Of a DNA stretch of 64,000 nt, positions 53,701-63,319 are shown piece by piece. The notes below the pieces were generated by a model, which ran no database searches, was not told where the DNA came from, and saw only the letters and a program-made list of their open reading frames with translations. The position numbers and the translations under genes were made by a program. The first letter of the stretch is position 1. The number at the start of each line of letters is the position of its first letter. This DNA comes from Paraburkholderia phenoliruptrix (GTDB taxonomy: Bacteria > Pseudomonadota > Gammaproteobacteria > Burkholderiales > Burkholderiaceae), in NCBI RefSeq assembly GCF_019511605.1, contig NZ_JAEUAV010000001.1:744001-808000 (forward strand). Reading direction: 5' to 3'.

Positions 53701-54624
53701 TCAACCGCGCAACCGGTAGGCAAGCGGCGTCACGCCGTAGTCACGCTTGAACTGCACGGAGAAGTGACTCGCGTTCTCGTAACCTACCGCAAGGGCGATC
53801 TGCAGCACGCTCTGATCGGTGGAGAGCAGCAGCCTCGCCGCTTCCTCGAGGCGCAGGCGGGTCACGTATTGATGCGGCGTTTCGCCAGTCTCACGGCGGA
53901 ACACGCGGGCAAAGTGGAAGCTGCTCAGACCGGCCTGCGCGGCGAGCTCGCCGATTGAAAGATCGGCACTCAGGTTCGCTCGAATGTAATCGGTTACACG
54001 CCGGATGCGGCGCGGCACCAGCCGTTCTGGCTGCGCCGGCTGTGTCGTTCCCGCTTGCCGGCCGTGCGAATAATGTTGAAGAAGATGCGCGGCAAGCGCA
54101 TGAACCAGCGCATCGACATAAAGGCGCGAGTCGGCGGGGTCAGCGGCGGCGCGGTGCAATGCGGAAAGCATCGCGGCGACGAGCGGATCGTGAAACCGCA
54201 TCGCGTCGCCGAGCGACAGTTCGCGGCGCGATGCGCCGAGCTCCATCTGATCTGCCACGCTGTCGATCAGACTGCGCTCGATATGTAAATGGACGGTCGA
54301 CAGCGGCTCATCGCTGATCGAACGCCAGCGCCAGGAAATCGGCGCGGGCGGCACGTACCAGACGTCGCCCACTCGCAGCTCGGCGCTTTCCCAGCGCCCG
54401 TTCAGATTGCGCTCAAGATGCTCGGCGCCGCTTGCCAGCGTCATCAGCGTAAGGTCCTGCAGGCCGGGCGCTTCCAGCAGTTCCTGCTCGTCCGGCTCGA
54501 GATAGGAGCGCAACACCAGGTGACGCCACGGGCGATCCACGCTCGACACCAGTTTCTGGCCCGCCATGTAGCGGTCGTAGGCAAGCGTCGTTGTCAGCTT
54601 TGGAATTCGTGTCTTCACGTCCAT
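53701..54624 (-). CDS. AraC-family transcriptional regulator
   Basis: A 307-residue regulator. The N-terminal 190 residues form an effector domain with cupin-like features (ELRVGDVWYVPP, WRWRSISDEPLSTVHLHIE). Two helix-turn-helix motifs form the C-terminal DNA-binding domain: LSIGELAAQAGLSSFHFARVF and VLQIALAVGYENASHFSVQF, ending in the family signature. The effector is unknown. It is divergent from the LuxR gene, and a small frame with an excellent ribosome binding site lies between. TTGGGA is the only ribosome-binding-like sequence before the ATG at 54624. Confidence 0.9.
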   Translation of the reverse strand: MDVKTRIPKLTTTLAYDRYMAGQKLVSSVDRPWRHLVLRSYLEPDEQELLEAPGLQDLTLMTLASGAEHLERNLNGRWESAELRVGDVWYVPPAPISWRWRSISDEPLSTVHLHIERSLIDSVADQMELGASRRELSLGDAMRFHDPLVAAMLSALHRAAADPADSRLYVDALVHALAAHLLQHYSHGRQAGTTQPAQPERLVPRRIRRVTDYIRANLSADLSIGELAAQAGLSSFHFARVFRRETGETPHQYVTRLRLEEAARLLLSTDQSVLQIALAVGYENASHFSVQFKRDYGVTPLAYRLRG

Positions 54625-54641
54625 TCCCAAGGAGGTGCCGT

Positions 54642-54731
54642 ATGCAAATAAAGAAACCTGCCGAACTCGCGTCGCCGGTCGGCTGTCAGCGCAAGAACTC
54701 AAAAATGATAGCAAGGAACCGGCTACCGTAA
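54642..54731 (+). CDS. Possible 29-residue peptide with strong Shine-Dalgarno sequence
   Basis: The frame starts MQIKKPAELASPVG and ends in NRLP. AAGGAGGTG lies five bases before the ATG, nearly the full complement of the 16S anti-SD sequence. It is located between the divergent AraC and LuxR genes and ends 68 bp before the LuxR start. It could be a leader peptide, or the Shine-Dalgarno match could be coincidental because it overlaps the AraC start region on the other strand. Confidence 0.35.
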   Translation: MQIKKPAELASPVGCQRKNSKMIARNRLP

Positions 54732-54799
54732 TTTCTGGAAATAGCTAATCATTCAGGTTGTCGTCTTTCACGCGTTTCGAACGCCGGAGCTACCGTTTC

Positions 54800-55798
54800 A
54801 TGGAACACGAATGCGATACGCTGCCGCATTGGCTGACCGGTTCGCCGCAAGGCGAAGCGGGCCATGCGTCGGCAGCATACAACCCAGCGGTCACCGCACA
54901 ACCGGCCTACCCGGCCGGCACGCGGCAGGCCGCGAAGACAGCCCACGCGGCTGAAGCATCGATCGTATCTGGCCGCGCGGCAACTGGCGCGGCGCCCGCA
55001 GGTTTTCTCACGCTCTTCACCGAGGAAGAGATCGGCACGCCGTCGCCGGCCGCGCGCCGCGCGCCGCTCATCAGTCCGCTGGTACGTTTTGGCAGCGCGC
55101 AGGACCGCATGGAATTCGTGCGGCAGCGCATCAGGCAGTTGGGCTTCAACTCGTTCAGCTATACGGCCACGCGCACGTCCGCGCATCGCAAGACCATGTT
55201 CGTGCTGACGAGCTACGAGTCGCAGAGCTGGCTCACTCGCTACTTCCGCGAGCGTTACTTCGAGCTCGATCCGCGCGTGGCGCTCGCCTCGCCGACCGGC
55301 ATGCCGTTCCTCTGGAATACGGTGGACATGCGCGCCGACCTGCCGCGCGCGCAAATGCGCAGCGAGCGCCTTGGCGGCCTGATCGACATGCTGGAGGAGA
55401 CCGGTCGCAAGAGCGGCATTCTCACGCAGATGCCGCTGCCCGAGCCGGACTTGAGCGCGAGCCTGTGCTTCAACTCGGAGATGGGCAACCCGCGCTGGAT
55501 GACGGAATCAATCGTGGCCGAAACGCTGATGTTCGCGCACACGATTCATGAGTTCATCTGGACGCACGCAAAGAGCGTGATCGGCATGACGCCCGCGCAG
55601 CAGCACCGCGTGACGTTGAGCGAGTTGCAGCACGCGGTGCTGAAGGCGGTGGTTCAAGGGCAGCGCGACAAGGAAATCGCGTATTTCCTCGGGCTCTCGC
55701 CGCACAATGTCGACTACCACTTGCGGCGTTTGCGGCAGTTGTTCAACGTACGCAACCGCGTGCAGTTGATCAACGTCGCGAAGGCGTACGTGTCGTAG
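54800..55798 (+). CDS. Orphan LuxR-family regulator with autoinducer-binding domain
   Basis: A 332-residue regulator. The autoinducer-binding domain spans about residues 95-250, with the typical spacing of conserved residues: Trp and Tyr in SWLTRYFRERY, Asp-Pro in ELDPRVA and Trp in PFLWNT. A LuxR helix-turn-helix follows (LKAVVQGQRDKEIAYFLGLSPHNVDYHLRRL, in part). The N-terminal extension of about 85 residues rich in Ala, Pro and Thr is unusual for the family. No luxI-type synthase is within the window, so it is a solo receptor as far as can be seen. GGAG lies ten bases before the ATG. It ends at a strong terminator. Confidence 0.88.
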   Translation: MEHECDTLPHWLTGSPQGEAGHASAAYNPAVTAQPAYPAGTRQAAKTAHAAEASIVSGRAATGAAPAGFLTLFTEEEIGTPSPAARRAPLISPLVRFGSAQDRMEFVRQRIRQLGFNSFSYTATRTSAHRKTMFVLTSYESQSWLTRYFRERYFELDPRVALASPTGMPFLWNTVDMRADLPRAQMRSERLGGLIDMLEETGRKSGILTQMPLPEPDLSASLCFNSEMGNPRWMTESIVAETLMFAHTIHEFIWTHAKSVIGMTPAQQHRVTLSELQHAVLKAVVQGQRDKEIAYFLGLSPHNVDYHLRRLRQLFNVRNRVQLINVAKAYVS

Positions 55799-55826
55799 AA
55801 GTCACGCGCATGGGTGAGCGTCGAAG

Positions 55827-55869
55827 AAACGGCGTGGCGGCAGTTGCCGCCACGCCGTTTTTGTTTTGT
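55827..55869. terminator. Bidirectional Rho-independent terminator
   Basis: A perfect 16-bp stem (55827-55842 with 55845-55860; AAACGGCGTGGCGGCA) closes around only two bases and is flanked by an A run and TTTTTGTTTT. It sits between the LuxR gene and the convergent ABC permease gene. Confidence 0.92.
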
Positions 55870-55885
55870 TATGGCAGCGCGCCGC

Positions 55886-56647
55886 TCAGCTCTTCAGGCG
55901 GTAGCCCGTCTTGAAGATCCACGCGACAATCGCGAGAAACACGGCCAGAAAAAGCGCCGTCATGCCGAGGCTGATTTCGACGTTCACATCCGCGAGGCCG
56001 TAAAAGCTCCAGCGGAATCCGCTCACCAGATAAACAATCGGATTGAAGAGCGTCACCACCTTCCAGAACGGCGGCAGCATGTTGACCGCGTAGAAGCTCC
56101 CGCCGAGGAACGTGAGCGGCGTGATGATCAACAGCGGCACCAGTTGCAGCTTCTCGAAGCTATCCGCCCAGATGCCGATGATGAACCCGAGCAGACTGAA
56201 CGTGACCGCGGTCAGCACGAGAAACAGAATCATCCAGAACGGATGCTGAACTTGCAGCGGCACAAAAAGGCCGGCGGTGGCCAGAATGATGAGGCCGAGC
56301 AGGATCGACTTGGTGGCCGCCGCGCCCACGTAGCTCACCACGATTTCCAGGTACGAAACCGGCGCCGACAGCAACTCGTAGATCGTGCCCGTGAAGCGCG
56401 GAAAGTAGATACCGAACGACGCATTGGAAATGCTCTGCGACAGCAGCGACAGCATGATCAGACCCGGCACGATGAACGCGCCGTAGGTAATGCCGTCCAC
56501 TTCCTTGATGCGCGAGCCGATGGCCGCGCCGAACACGACGAAGTAAAGCGACGTGGAGATCACCGGCGCGATGATGCTTTGCATCAGCGTGCGCCAGGTG
56601 CGCGCCATTTCGAACTTGTAGATTGCGCGAATTGCGTAGATGTTCAT
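55886..56647 (-). CDS. yadH: ABC-2 type transporter permease (YadH-like)
   Basis: A 253-residue permease with about six membrane helices, matching the ABC-2 family and the YadH group in length. Segments seen: [52 protein letters not shown] and a late [17 protein letters not shown]. It pairs with the ATPase encoded four bases overlapping upstream. The pair is an exporter; drugs, lipids or polysaccharide are possible cargos. Confidence 0.9.
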   Translation of the reverse strand: MNIYAIRAIYKFEMARTWRTLMQSIIAPVISTSLYFVVFGAAIGSRIKEVDGITYGAFIVPGLIMLSLLSQSISNASFGIYFPRFTGTIYELLSAPVSYLEIVVSYVGAAATKSILLGLIILATAGLFVPLQVQHPFWMILFLVLTAVTFSLLGFIIGIWADSFEKLQLVPLLIITPLTFLGGSFYAVNMLPPFWKVVTLFNPIVYLVSGFRWSFYGLADVNVEISLGMTALFLAVFLAIVAWIFKTGYRLKS

Positions 56648-57570
56648 TGATTCCCTCGAAGCAGACTCACGAAGATGTCTTCAAGCGAACTCTGCGTGGT
56701 GTGCAGGTCCTTGAAACGGATGCTGGCGTCGTCGAGCGCTTTTAGCAGCGCAATGATGTCGGTGCGTCCGCCGTCGCTTTCGTAGGTGTAGATCAGTTCG
56801 TTGCCGCCCTTCGCCACGTCGAGCCCGTAGCCGGCGAGCGACGGCGGCAACGCGTCGAGCGGACTTTCGAGCTGCAGCGTCAACTGCTTCTTGCCGAGCT
56901 TGCGCATGAGTTCCGTTTTCTCTTCGACCAGCATGATCTCGCCGCCGTTGATCACGCCGATGCGGTCCGCCATTTCCTCCGCTTCGTCGATGTAATGCGT
57001 GGTCAGGATGATCGTCACGCCGCTTGCCGCGAGCGAGCGCACCAGTTTCCACATGTCGCGGCGCAATTCGACGTCCACGCCCGCCGTGGGTTCGTCGAGA
57101 AACAGCACGCGCGGTTCGTGCGACAACGCCTTCGCGATCAGCACGCGGCGCTTCATGCCGCCCGACAGCGTGATGATCTTGCTATTGCGCTTCTCCCACA
57201 ACGACAGGTCGCGCAGCACTTTCTCGATATAGGCCGGGTTCCTGGGCTTGCCGAACAGGCCGCGGCTGAACGACACCGTGGCCCAGACGGTTTCGAAAGA
57301 GTCGGTGGTGAGTTCCTGCGGCACGAGGCCGATCAACGAACGCGCGCCGCGATAGTCGGCGGCAATGTCGCGGCCGTCCACCGTCACGCTGCCTTCGCTC
57401 GCGTTGACAATGCCGCAGATGATGCTGATGAGCGTGGTCTTGCCCGCCCCGTTTGGCCCGAGCAGGGCAAAGATTTCGCCGCGGTTGATTCCGAGGTTGA
57501 TGTTTTTTAGCGCCTGAAAACCACTGGCATAGGTTTTCGACAGATTCGTGACTGAGACGATTGGCTGCAT
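56644..57570 (-). CDS. yadG: ABC transporter ATP-binding protein (YadG-like)
   Basis: A 308-residue ATPase, the same length as E. coli YadG. Walker A is GPNGAGKTT, the Q-loop sits in GLVPQEL, the signature is LSGGMKRR, and Walker B is [12 protein letters not shown] followed by the switch histidine [10 protein letters not shown]. The C-terminal 90 residues are the regulatory extension common in ABC-2 exporters. The start at 57570 lies near [14 protein letters not shown]. It overlaps the permease gene by four bases, so the two are translationally coupled. Confidence 0.92.
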   Translation of the reverse strand: MQPIVSVTNLSKTYASGFQALKNINLGINRGEIFALLGPNGAGKTTLISIICGIVNASEGSVTVDGRDIAADYRGARSLIGLVPQELTTDSFETVWATVSFSRGLFGKPRNPAYIEKVLRDLSLWEKRNSKIITLSGGMKRRVLIAKALSHEPRVLFLDEPTAGVDVELRRDMWKLVRSLAASGVTIILTTHYIDEAEEMADRIGVINGGEIMLVEEKTELMRKLGKKQLTLQLESPLDALPPSLAGYGLDVAKGGNELIYTYESDGGRTDIIALLKALDDASIRFKDLHTTQSSLEDIFVSLLRGNQ

Positions 57571-57980
57571 GGATTCGACGATGGCAGACACCGTTGCAAA
57601 AGTGGATGAAATGACGCGCAAGCGCGACCGCACCCGCAATGTAATGGAAACCGCGAAAGCCTGCAGCGCAGACCGTCGAGGTCTACGGAAAGTCGCGCAC
57701 TGCATGGTCGGGCTGCGAACCCTTCGTTGCAGCGCAGAATAATTCGGTTTCCCTAGCGATGTGGCGCAAATGGCGCAGATGGGGGCGAACTCTCGCGGGG
57801 CGCCTGTTCATGTCGTGCGGGCCCGGCGAGGCGCCGTGCCGGGAACGCGCCATGCTCGATTGTCGCCGTGCTACTGCACCCGTGCGCCTCGCGCCGGCAC
57901 CAAGGCACAGCGTTTGCGGCAGTGTATTCATGTGAGTGCGAGGCGCTCGCGTGACCTCAATCGACTCTATGGAGATGAAC
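57571..57980. other. Divergent intergenic region, no gene supported
   Basis: 410 bp between the ABC transporter operon (minus) and the glycine-rich protein gene (plus). The phrase ATGGCGCA is repeated near 57765-57780. No promoter stands out and no small gene is convincing. Confidence 0.45.
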
Positions 57981-58376
57981 ATGAAACGCCTTACCAAGAC
58001 GATCTTTGCTTCAGCGCTCGTAATGGCACTCTCGGGCGGAGCCTATGCACAGGCCGGCGGCGGTGCCGGCGGGGGCGGGGGTGCCGGCGGTGGCGCCGCG
58101 GCCGGTGCGGGCGGCGGTAACGGAGTGGGCGCGGGCGGCGGAACCGCTGGCGGCGCGGGCGGCACGCTCACTCCCGGCATGGGCCCCGGCACGATGAAGC
58201 ACCCCGGCGATTCCGGCTATGGCTCGCCGGGCGTCACGGGCACCGGCGGCGGCATGGGCACGGGCACCGGCGCTTCGCCGGACAGCGCGACCACGAAGCG
58301 CTCCAACAGCGGCATGAGCAACGGTACGCGCAGCGGCACCAGCGGCGCTAACGGAACCATGCAGAACGGGCAGTAA
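57981..58376 (+). CDS. Glycine-rich secreted protein
   Basis: A 131-residue protein with a standard signal peptide (MKRLTKTIFASALVMALSGG, then AYAQA with cleavage after AYA). The mature part is largely Gly, Ala, Thr and Ser repeats (GGGAGGGG, GAGGGNG, GTGGGMGTGTG), probably disordered. GGAG lies six bases before the ATG. Similar short Gly-rich exported proteins occur in Burkholderia without known function. The extreme GGC/GGT content makes the region GC-rich and repetitive. Confidence 0.75.
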   Translation: MKRLTKTIFASALVMALSGGAYAQAGGGAGGGGGAGGGAAAGAGGGNGVGAGGGTAGGAGGTLTPGMGPGTMKHPGDSGYGSPGVTGTGGGMGTGTGASPDSATTKRSNSGMSNGTRSGTSGANGTMQNGQ

Positions 58377-58464
58377 GGCGAGGCCCTGTTCCATGCGCAA
58401 GCCTCGAGCGTCGAGCCTGAATCAGTAGCTCAACCTCGAGGCAGCGAAAGCGCTGGGACATAGC

Positions 58465-58501
58465 AACGGCGGCGCCGCATAACGGCGTCGCCGTTTTTTT
58501 G
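58465..58501 (+). terminator. Rho-independent terminator after the glycine-rich gene
   Basis: A 13-bp stem (58465-58477 with 58483-58495) containing one G-U pair and a CATAA loop is followed by a run of eight T residues. Confidence 0.9.
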
Positions 58502-58643
58502 TTCGGTGGATGTGCAACGATGCCGGCAGCCCTCCACGCCGATGGTGGATTTTGCAACGATTTCAATGTAAAGGACACGCGCCCCGCGACTCAGCAGGAC
58601 CCTCGCCTGCAATCGCGGCTCCCCATGACAACTTCCTGACCAG

Positions 58644-60377
58644 TCACGGCTCCTTGCAGACAAAGCTGCTCGCAAGATTGACATTACCCTTGCCGGTATA
58701 TTGCGGAAACAACGGATAGCGACACAACGGTCGCGAGCGTCCATTGGTTGCCGCGGCGATGTCGGTGGCGATCAGCGTTTCCGGCGACGCACCTCGCGTG
58801 ACCCAGTTATCGAGTGCGCCCAGCAGATCGACGGACGGCACGAACGCGCCGCTGCCATGCTGAAAACCCGGCACCATGTACAAACGCATAAAACGATTAA
58901 CCTCGTCCACGCCGTAACGCTCGACTAGCGCCTGTCGGTAAGCAATGGTCTGGTTCGGGCTGATGACTTCGTCGGCGAGGCCTTGCAGCGTGATGAGCTT
59001 GCCGCCGCGCGCCATGTAGCGCCCAAGGTCGGTGTTCATCGCGCCGATGGTTTGCGAAAGCGCAATCAGTTGCGCGCGATACTTGCCCGGATGCAGCGGA
59101 TCGAAGCGCAAAGAGTCGAAGTCCGCATCGCGCACAACGAAATAGCGCACATAGCCGTCGCCTTGCGCGAACAGGTAACCGTTGGCAAAAAATTTCGGCT
59201 CCGCGAGCCGTTGCGCCTGATGTCCGAGGCCGAGCGAACCGGCCAGTTGCGTGCCCTGGAACACGTTGTATCCGCGATAACCGCTCACGTCCCAAGCGAG
59301 CTTATAAGGCAGCGACAAGCCATCGCGCAGCACCATCAACGTGGCGAGTTGCGTTTCGGTGAGGCACGTGTCGCGCGACTCGTCGGGTGAGAGCGCGCGC
59401 CCCGCGCAACGTAACGACTCGACGATTTCCGCTTCATGCGTGCGGCAGGCGGCGACGTCGCTGACAATGCCGTCCGTCGCGCCGTCCAGCCCGTCGCATA
59501 CGGCAAGCGTGCGTTGATAGACGTGCTGCAGCGCGACCGGCGGCACGAAGCCACCCGGCGTCGCGTATTCCGCCTGCCCTACTTTCACGCCGATCAGTCG
59601 CACGCCCGAGAAATTGAGCGCAGGCGAATTGGCGATCACGCCGTCGTAGTCGTCGGGAAAGCGCTGCATCACGGTGTAGCCTTCGCGGCCTCCCGTCGAG
59701 CCGCCGGCGAAATACATGCGCTGCGGCGGCCGGCCATACGCACGCGCGATCAGTGCGAGCGCGGCGTCGTGCGTCTTCTTCAGATGCGCATAGCCGAAGT
59801 TGGTCACGGCTTCGTCGACAAGGCCGAACACCGCGAGCGATGAATCGCCCACGTGCCCCGAATCGTCGCCGAAGGTCGCATAGCCTTGGGCAAGCGGCGC
59901 GCGGTCCGGCGAAAACGGCATCACGCCGGTGCCGCTCACCACCACGCCGTTATACCCGCCGCCGCCCACTTGCAGCGCGCGCCCGTTCCAGTGACGCGGC
60001 AGATTCAGGTCGAAGCGGATGTCCGGCGTGCTCGCCTTGAGCGCCTTGATGCGCCCCGTGATCCGGCAATACTCACCGCCCTGCTGATTGCCGGGCGCGG
60101 TGGCGCCGATCATCGTGGCGCTTTCGATCTGCGCGCCGGCCGTGGGGAGGGCAATGACTTCAGCGGGCAATACGGCACCGGCAAATTCAGCGCAACGCAT
60201 GGAAAGCGGCGCTTCCTTCTGTGCGCCGAGAGCCGTCTGCGTGGCGAGCGCCAAGCATGCGATCGCGAGCGTGGCCCTAAGCAGGCTCCCCAGCATGGCG
60301 CCGAACAGGGACCCTTCGGCGCTCGCGCGCCCGCGCCAGGTCCACGCTCCGCCCACGCCCCGCGATCGCCCCATCAT
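58644..60377 (-). CDS. Tannase/feruloyl esterase family hydrolase
   Basis: About 577 residues. A long basic N-terminus is followed by a hydrophobic signal segment (LLRATLAIACLALATQTALGAQ, split), indicating export. The alpha/beta-hydrolase nucleophile is in GGSTGGREG, the acid residue in LADEVISP and the histidine in PGFQHGSG; several cysteines suggest the disulfide typical of the family. Members split gallate, ferulate or terephthalate-type esters. I chose the ATG at 60377 because it overlaps the OpgC stop (ATGA); an ATG at 60296 would give a conventional signal peptide and is just as plausible. It is co-transcribed with the opgC-like gene. Confidence 0.85.
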   Translation of the reverse strand: MMGRSRGVGGAWTWRGRASAEGSLFGAMLGSLLRATLAIACLALATQTALGAQKEAPLSMRCAEFAGAVLPAEVIALPTAGAQIESATMIGATAPGNQQGGEYCRITGRIKALKASTPDIRFDLNLPRHWNGRALQVGGGGYNGVVVSGTGVMPFSPDRAPLAQGYATFGDDSGHVGDSSLAVFGLVDEAVTNFGYAHLKKTHDAALALIARAYGRPPQRMYFAGGSTGGREGYTVMQRFPDDYDGVIANSPALNFSGVRLIGVKVGQAEYATPGGFVPPVALQHVYQRTLAVCDGLDGATDGIVSDVAACRTHEAEIVESLRCAGRALSPDESRDTCLTETQLATLMVLRDGLSLPYKLAWDVSGYRGYNVFQGTQLAGSLGLGHQAQRLAEPKFFANGYLFAQGDGYVRYFVVRDADFDSLRFDPLHPGKYRAQLIALSQTIGAMNTDLGRYMARGGKLITLQGLADEVISPNQTIAYRQALVERYGVDEVNRFMRLYMVPGFQHGSGAFVPSVDLLGALDNWVTRGASPETLIATDIAAATNGRSRPLCRYPLFPQYTGKGNVNLASSFVCKEP

Positions 60378-61480
60378 CCGCAACGCGCCCCGCTTGCAGC
60401 CGCGCGCGGCTGCTGTCCTCGCCATCCGTGCCATGCGCGTGCGAGCATCAGCAACGCGCCAATCGCGACCAAGTCGCCGGCAAGCCCCATCAGCACGCCG
60501 CGAAAACCATGAAACGTATGCGGCGTGGCCGTATCCACGATCAGCGACACTAGCGTGCCGCCAACAAAACATACGAGCCCTGTACGGCCCACGGTAACGA
60601 CGGCCGGCAGCCGCTGCGCGAGCCGCGCGATACTGCCCATGCGCACGAGTCGCGCTGCGAGCCAGGCTATGACGATGAAGTTGATCACGCGGTCCACGGA
60701 AAGATTCTGTTTGAGGGTGCCGGGCAACGGCTGCGTCAGCACCACGAGTTTAACCGCGGCAAACGCGAGCACTGCGGCAATCGCGACGCGCGTGAACCAG
60801 CGAGCCGTATCGCCCGCATGAAAGCGCTCGCTGATCGGCGCGAGCCGGCATACGATGCCAAGCACGAACATCAGTTGCCATGCGAAAGGATTAAAAGCCC
60901 AGTCGGCCACGTCGTCAATGCTCAATAGCACGGCGAGCGGCCGTGCGAGACACCATATGGCCGCGCTCAACGCGAGCGCCGCCACACGCGAACGCAGGGC
61001 GAGCGGCACGATGGCGGGCACCAGCAGCGCGTAGAACATGTACATAGGCAACACGCTTGACAGATACGGCTGCCGACGCAGCACCGCAATGTTCAACGCC
61101 TGCTGCAGCGGCTCGGCGGCAAAAGGCAACCAGCCCGTGAGCTCGACCATCGGACGGTTCAAGTGCAGCAACGCGAGCGCGCCGCCCGACAGCAGCGTGA
61201 GCAGCGCGGTCAGCAGATACGCCCGATAAATCTCCCAGCAGCGCCGCACGAAACGCAGCCTCGCGGCATTTTCGCCGCGCGCCGTCATGACCGCCGTATA
61301 GGCCGCCGCCGACGCGTAGCCGCCAAGAAACACGAACACCTCCGCCGAATCGCACAATGCGTACGCATGCAGCATCACATGAGAAAGCGCGCTGCCGGGC
61401 ATGTGATCCAGCACGATGACGATCAACACGACCCCGCGAAAGAAGTCCACTTCGACGGAGCGACCGCGGCGAATGTCCAT
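60374..61480 (-). CDS. opgC: OpgC-type membrane acyltransferase
   Basis: A 368-residue protein with about ten membrane helices and the OpgC-domain start RSVEVDFFRGVVLIVIVLDH. OpgC adds succinyl groups to osmoregulated periplasmic glucans in E. coli. Substrate here may be a glucan or another periplasmic glycan. It overlaps the esterase gene by four bases, an association I have not seen described. It is divergent from an acyltransferase-3 gene. Confidence 0.85.
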   Translation of the reverse strand: MDIRRGRSVEVDFFRGVVLIVIVLDHMPGSALSHVMLHAYALCDSAEVFVFLGGYASAAAYTAVMTARGENAARLRFVRRCWEIYRAYLLTALLTLLSGGALALLHLNRPMVELTGWLPFAAEPLQQALNIAVLRRQPYLSSVLPMYMFYALLVPAIVPLALRSRVAALALSAAIWCLARPLAVLLSIDDVADWAFNPFAWQLMFVLGIVCRLAPISERFHAGDTARWFTRVAIAAVLAFAAVKLVVLTQPLPGTLKQNLSVDRVINFIVIAWLAARLVRMGSIARLAQRLPAVVTVGRTGLVCFVGGTLVSLIVDTATPHTFHGFRGVLMGLAGDLVAIGALLMLARAWHGWRGQQPRAAASGARCG

Positions 61481-62027
61481 TCATGTTCTCGCAGGAAAGT
61501 TATCCAGCAACGCGCCACCATATAACGTTTCGGCGGCTGCCGTGCAATGAAGTCATGGACGCTGACAGGCAGCCTGTCGTTCACTGCAATTCGCTGGCAA
61601 TCTGAAATGCAGCTGTCGGCATGCGGTAATCGCTAAAACCGGAGCATTTCATTGGCGGCAAGTTTTGCGGCTTTCACGCACATTCGCCAATACATCCGGT
61701 AAATGCCGCCGAAAATAATCATCAGATCGCGCTATGCGATTTTTTTCGCTTTTTTTCATCGTACGATGAATTCATGCATGACCGGCGGAGCTCGCGCATT
61801 GCACGCGAACAATGCTCCCACGGCGGCCACTCATGTGGACCGGACACGCTCGCACCACGACTGCGTTCAGTGCGCGCGTTGCGCGTCGTTGCGACGCCTT
61901 TCTTGTGCCGCTGCCCGTGCTTGCACCGCTTGCACGACGGGCTTGTGGATTTACGCGGCACCGGTCCTTCCATTACCGACCCGAACGGTTGCGCACGCGC
62001 ACCGCCCTCGCATTGGAAGACGCTCAC
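61481..62027. promoter_or_regulatory. Divergent acyltransferase control region with a 16-bp perfect palindrome
   Basis: TTCATCGTACGATGAA at 61755-61770 is a perfect palindrome, overlapping ATGAATTCAT at 61766-61775. Just before it, ATCGC-GCTAT-GCGAT (61726-61740) runs into T-rich sequence, like a weak terminator or UP element. No gene is supported in this 547-bp region. Confidence 0.5.
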
Positions 62028-63227
62028 ATGAACAACAGGATTGCCGGCTTCGACGGACTGCGTGCCATTGCAGTTCTGATGGTGTTTCTCCAGCACCGGC
62101 TATTCGGCGACATCGGCGAAATAGGCCATCTCGGCGTATGGATCTTCTTTGCGCTCAGCGGCTTTCTGATTATCGGCATTCTCTCGACGCAACGGCTGCG
62201 CATCGAGCAAAGCGGCAGCAGCTTTGTCGTTGAGCTCAAGCGCTTTCTGTTTCGCCGCACGCTGCGCATTTTCCCGATCTATTACCTGATGCTGACAGTC
62301 ATGTCGGTGCTGATGCTGTTCGGCTTCGCGAGTCCGCAACTCGCGAGCGGCATGCCGTTTCATTTCGCTTATCTGTCGAACTTCTGGATCGGCTCGGTGC
62401 TGCATTACTGGCCGGGGCGCTACTCGCACTTGTGGAGTCTTGCCATCGAGGAGCAGTTCTACCTGGTGTTCGCGCCGCTGCTGTTGCTGCTTGCGGCCCG
62501 GCGGCATCTTGCGGTTTGCGCGTCGACGGTCGCAGTGGGACTAGTGTCGCTATGGCTCATGCGCGCCGCGCATTGGCAGGAGATCACGATCTACACGCAT
62601 CCGCTGAGCAACTTCTGGTTATTGGCGCTCGGCGGGATGGGTGGGCTCGTGGTTGTCCATCACGCAGGCCGTGTGCGCGCCTTGCTTGGGCACGGCGCAA
62701 CGCTATTTGGTTTGAGCCTTTGTCTGGTAGGCTTTTGCGCGAGCGAGCCGGCGTGGAGCGAGGTTCGCAATCCAGCGCTGTTCAGCTGTATCGATGCCGC
62801 GTATGGCCTATGTATCGCGGCGCTGGTATGTTCGATTGCGTGCTGCCGCAATGCGGTCGTCATGGCTCTGCTGGAAGCGCGCTGGCTCGTGGGGCTCGGG
62901 CGCATCAGCTACGGCTTTTATCTGTATCACAACCTGATTCCCGATCTCACGCGCAATCATCACGCACGGGCGCTGTTTGGCGGGGTAGTGCCGCAATGGG
63001 CACACGCGGTGGGAATTGCGGCGTCGTTTGGAATCTCGCTAGGGCTCGCGCTGCTGTCGTGGCGGCTGATCGAGGAGCCCATTCTGCGCCTGAAAACGAG
63101 GCGTGCGCCTGCGGACAACGCAAGTTCGACAGCAACGCCAAAGGCGGGGTTCGCATCAACGCCGGCGCACCACGAGCGCGGCTCGCGCGCTTTGACAGAC
63201 AAAGGCGCTGCTTCGGATGCTGCCTGA
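62028..63227 (+). CDS. Acyltransferase family 3 membrane protein
   Basis: A 399-residue protein of the OafA/NodX-type acyltransferases, with about ten helices. Features: GFDGLRAIAVLMVFLQHRLF with the conserved His, FFRRTLRIFPIYYLML-like FRRTLRIFPIYYL, and HLWSLAIEEQFYLVF. It O-acylates a surface or secreted sugar. The C-terminal 45 residues are a hydrophilic tail. Two acyltransferases facing apart (OpgC type and this one) may act on related glycans. Confidence 0.9.
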   Translation: MNNRIAGFDGLRAIAVLMVFLQHRLFGDIGEIGHLGVWIFFALSGFLIIGILSTQRLRIEQSGSSFVVELKRFLFRRTLRIFPIYYLMLTVMSVLMLFGFASPQLASGMPFHFAYLSNFWIGSVLHYWPGRYSHLWSLAIEEQFYLVFAPLLLLLAARRHLAVCASTVAVGLVSLWLMRAAHWQEITIYTHPLSNFWLLALGGMGGLVVVHHAGRVRALLGHGATLFGLSLCLVGFCASEPAWSEVRNPALFSCIDAAYGLCIAALVCSIACCRNAVVMALLEARWLVGLGRISYGFYLYHNLIPDLTRNHHARALFGGVVPQWAHAVGIAASFGISLGLALLSWRLIEEPILRLKTRRAPADNASSTATPKAGFASTPAHHERGSRALTDKGAASDAA

Positions 63228-63319
63228 TACGGACCGGGCTGCCCGCTTCGCAGGAGAGCCCGCGCGTGGCACACGCATTGCTGAACCGTCGGTATATCTG
63301 TTACGACTGGAGATGCGCC

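Noticed and set aside
53396..53719. Plus-strand frame of about 100 codons
   Set aside because: No ribosome binding site, no recognisable domain, amino-acid composition typical of shadow frames in GC-rich DNA.
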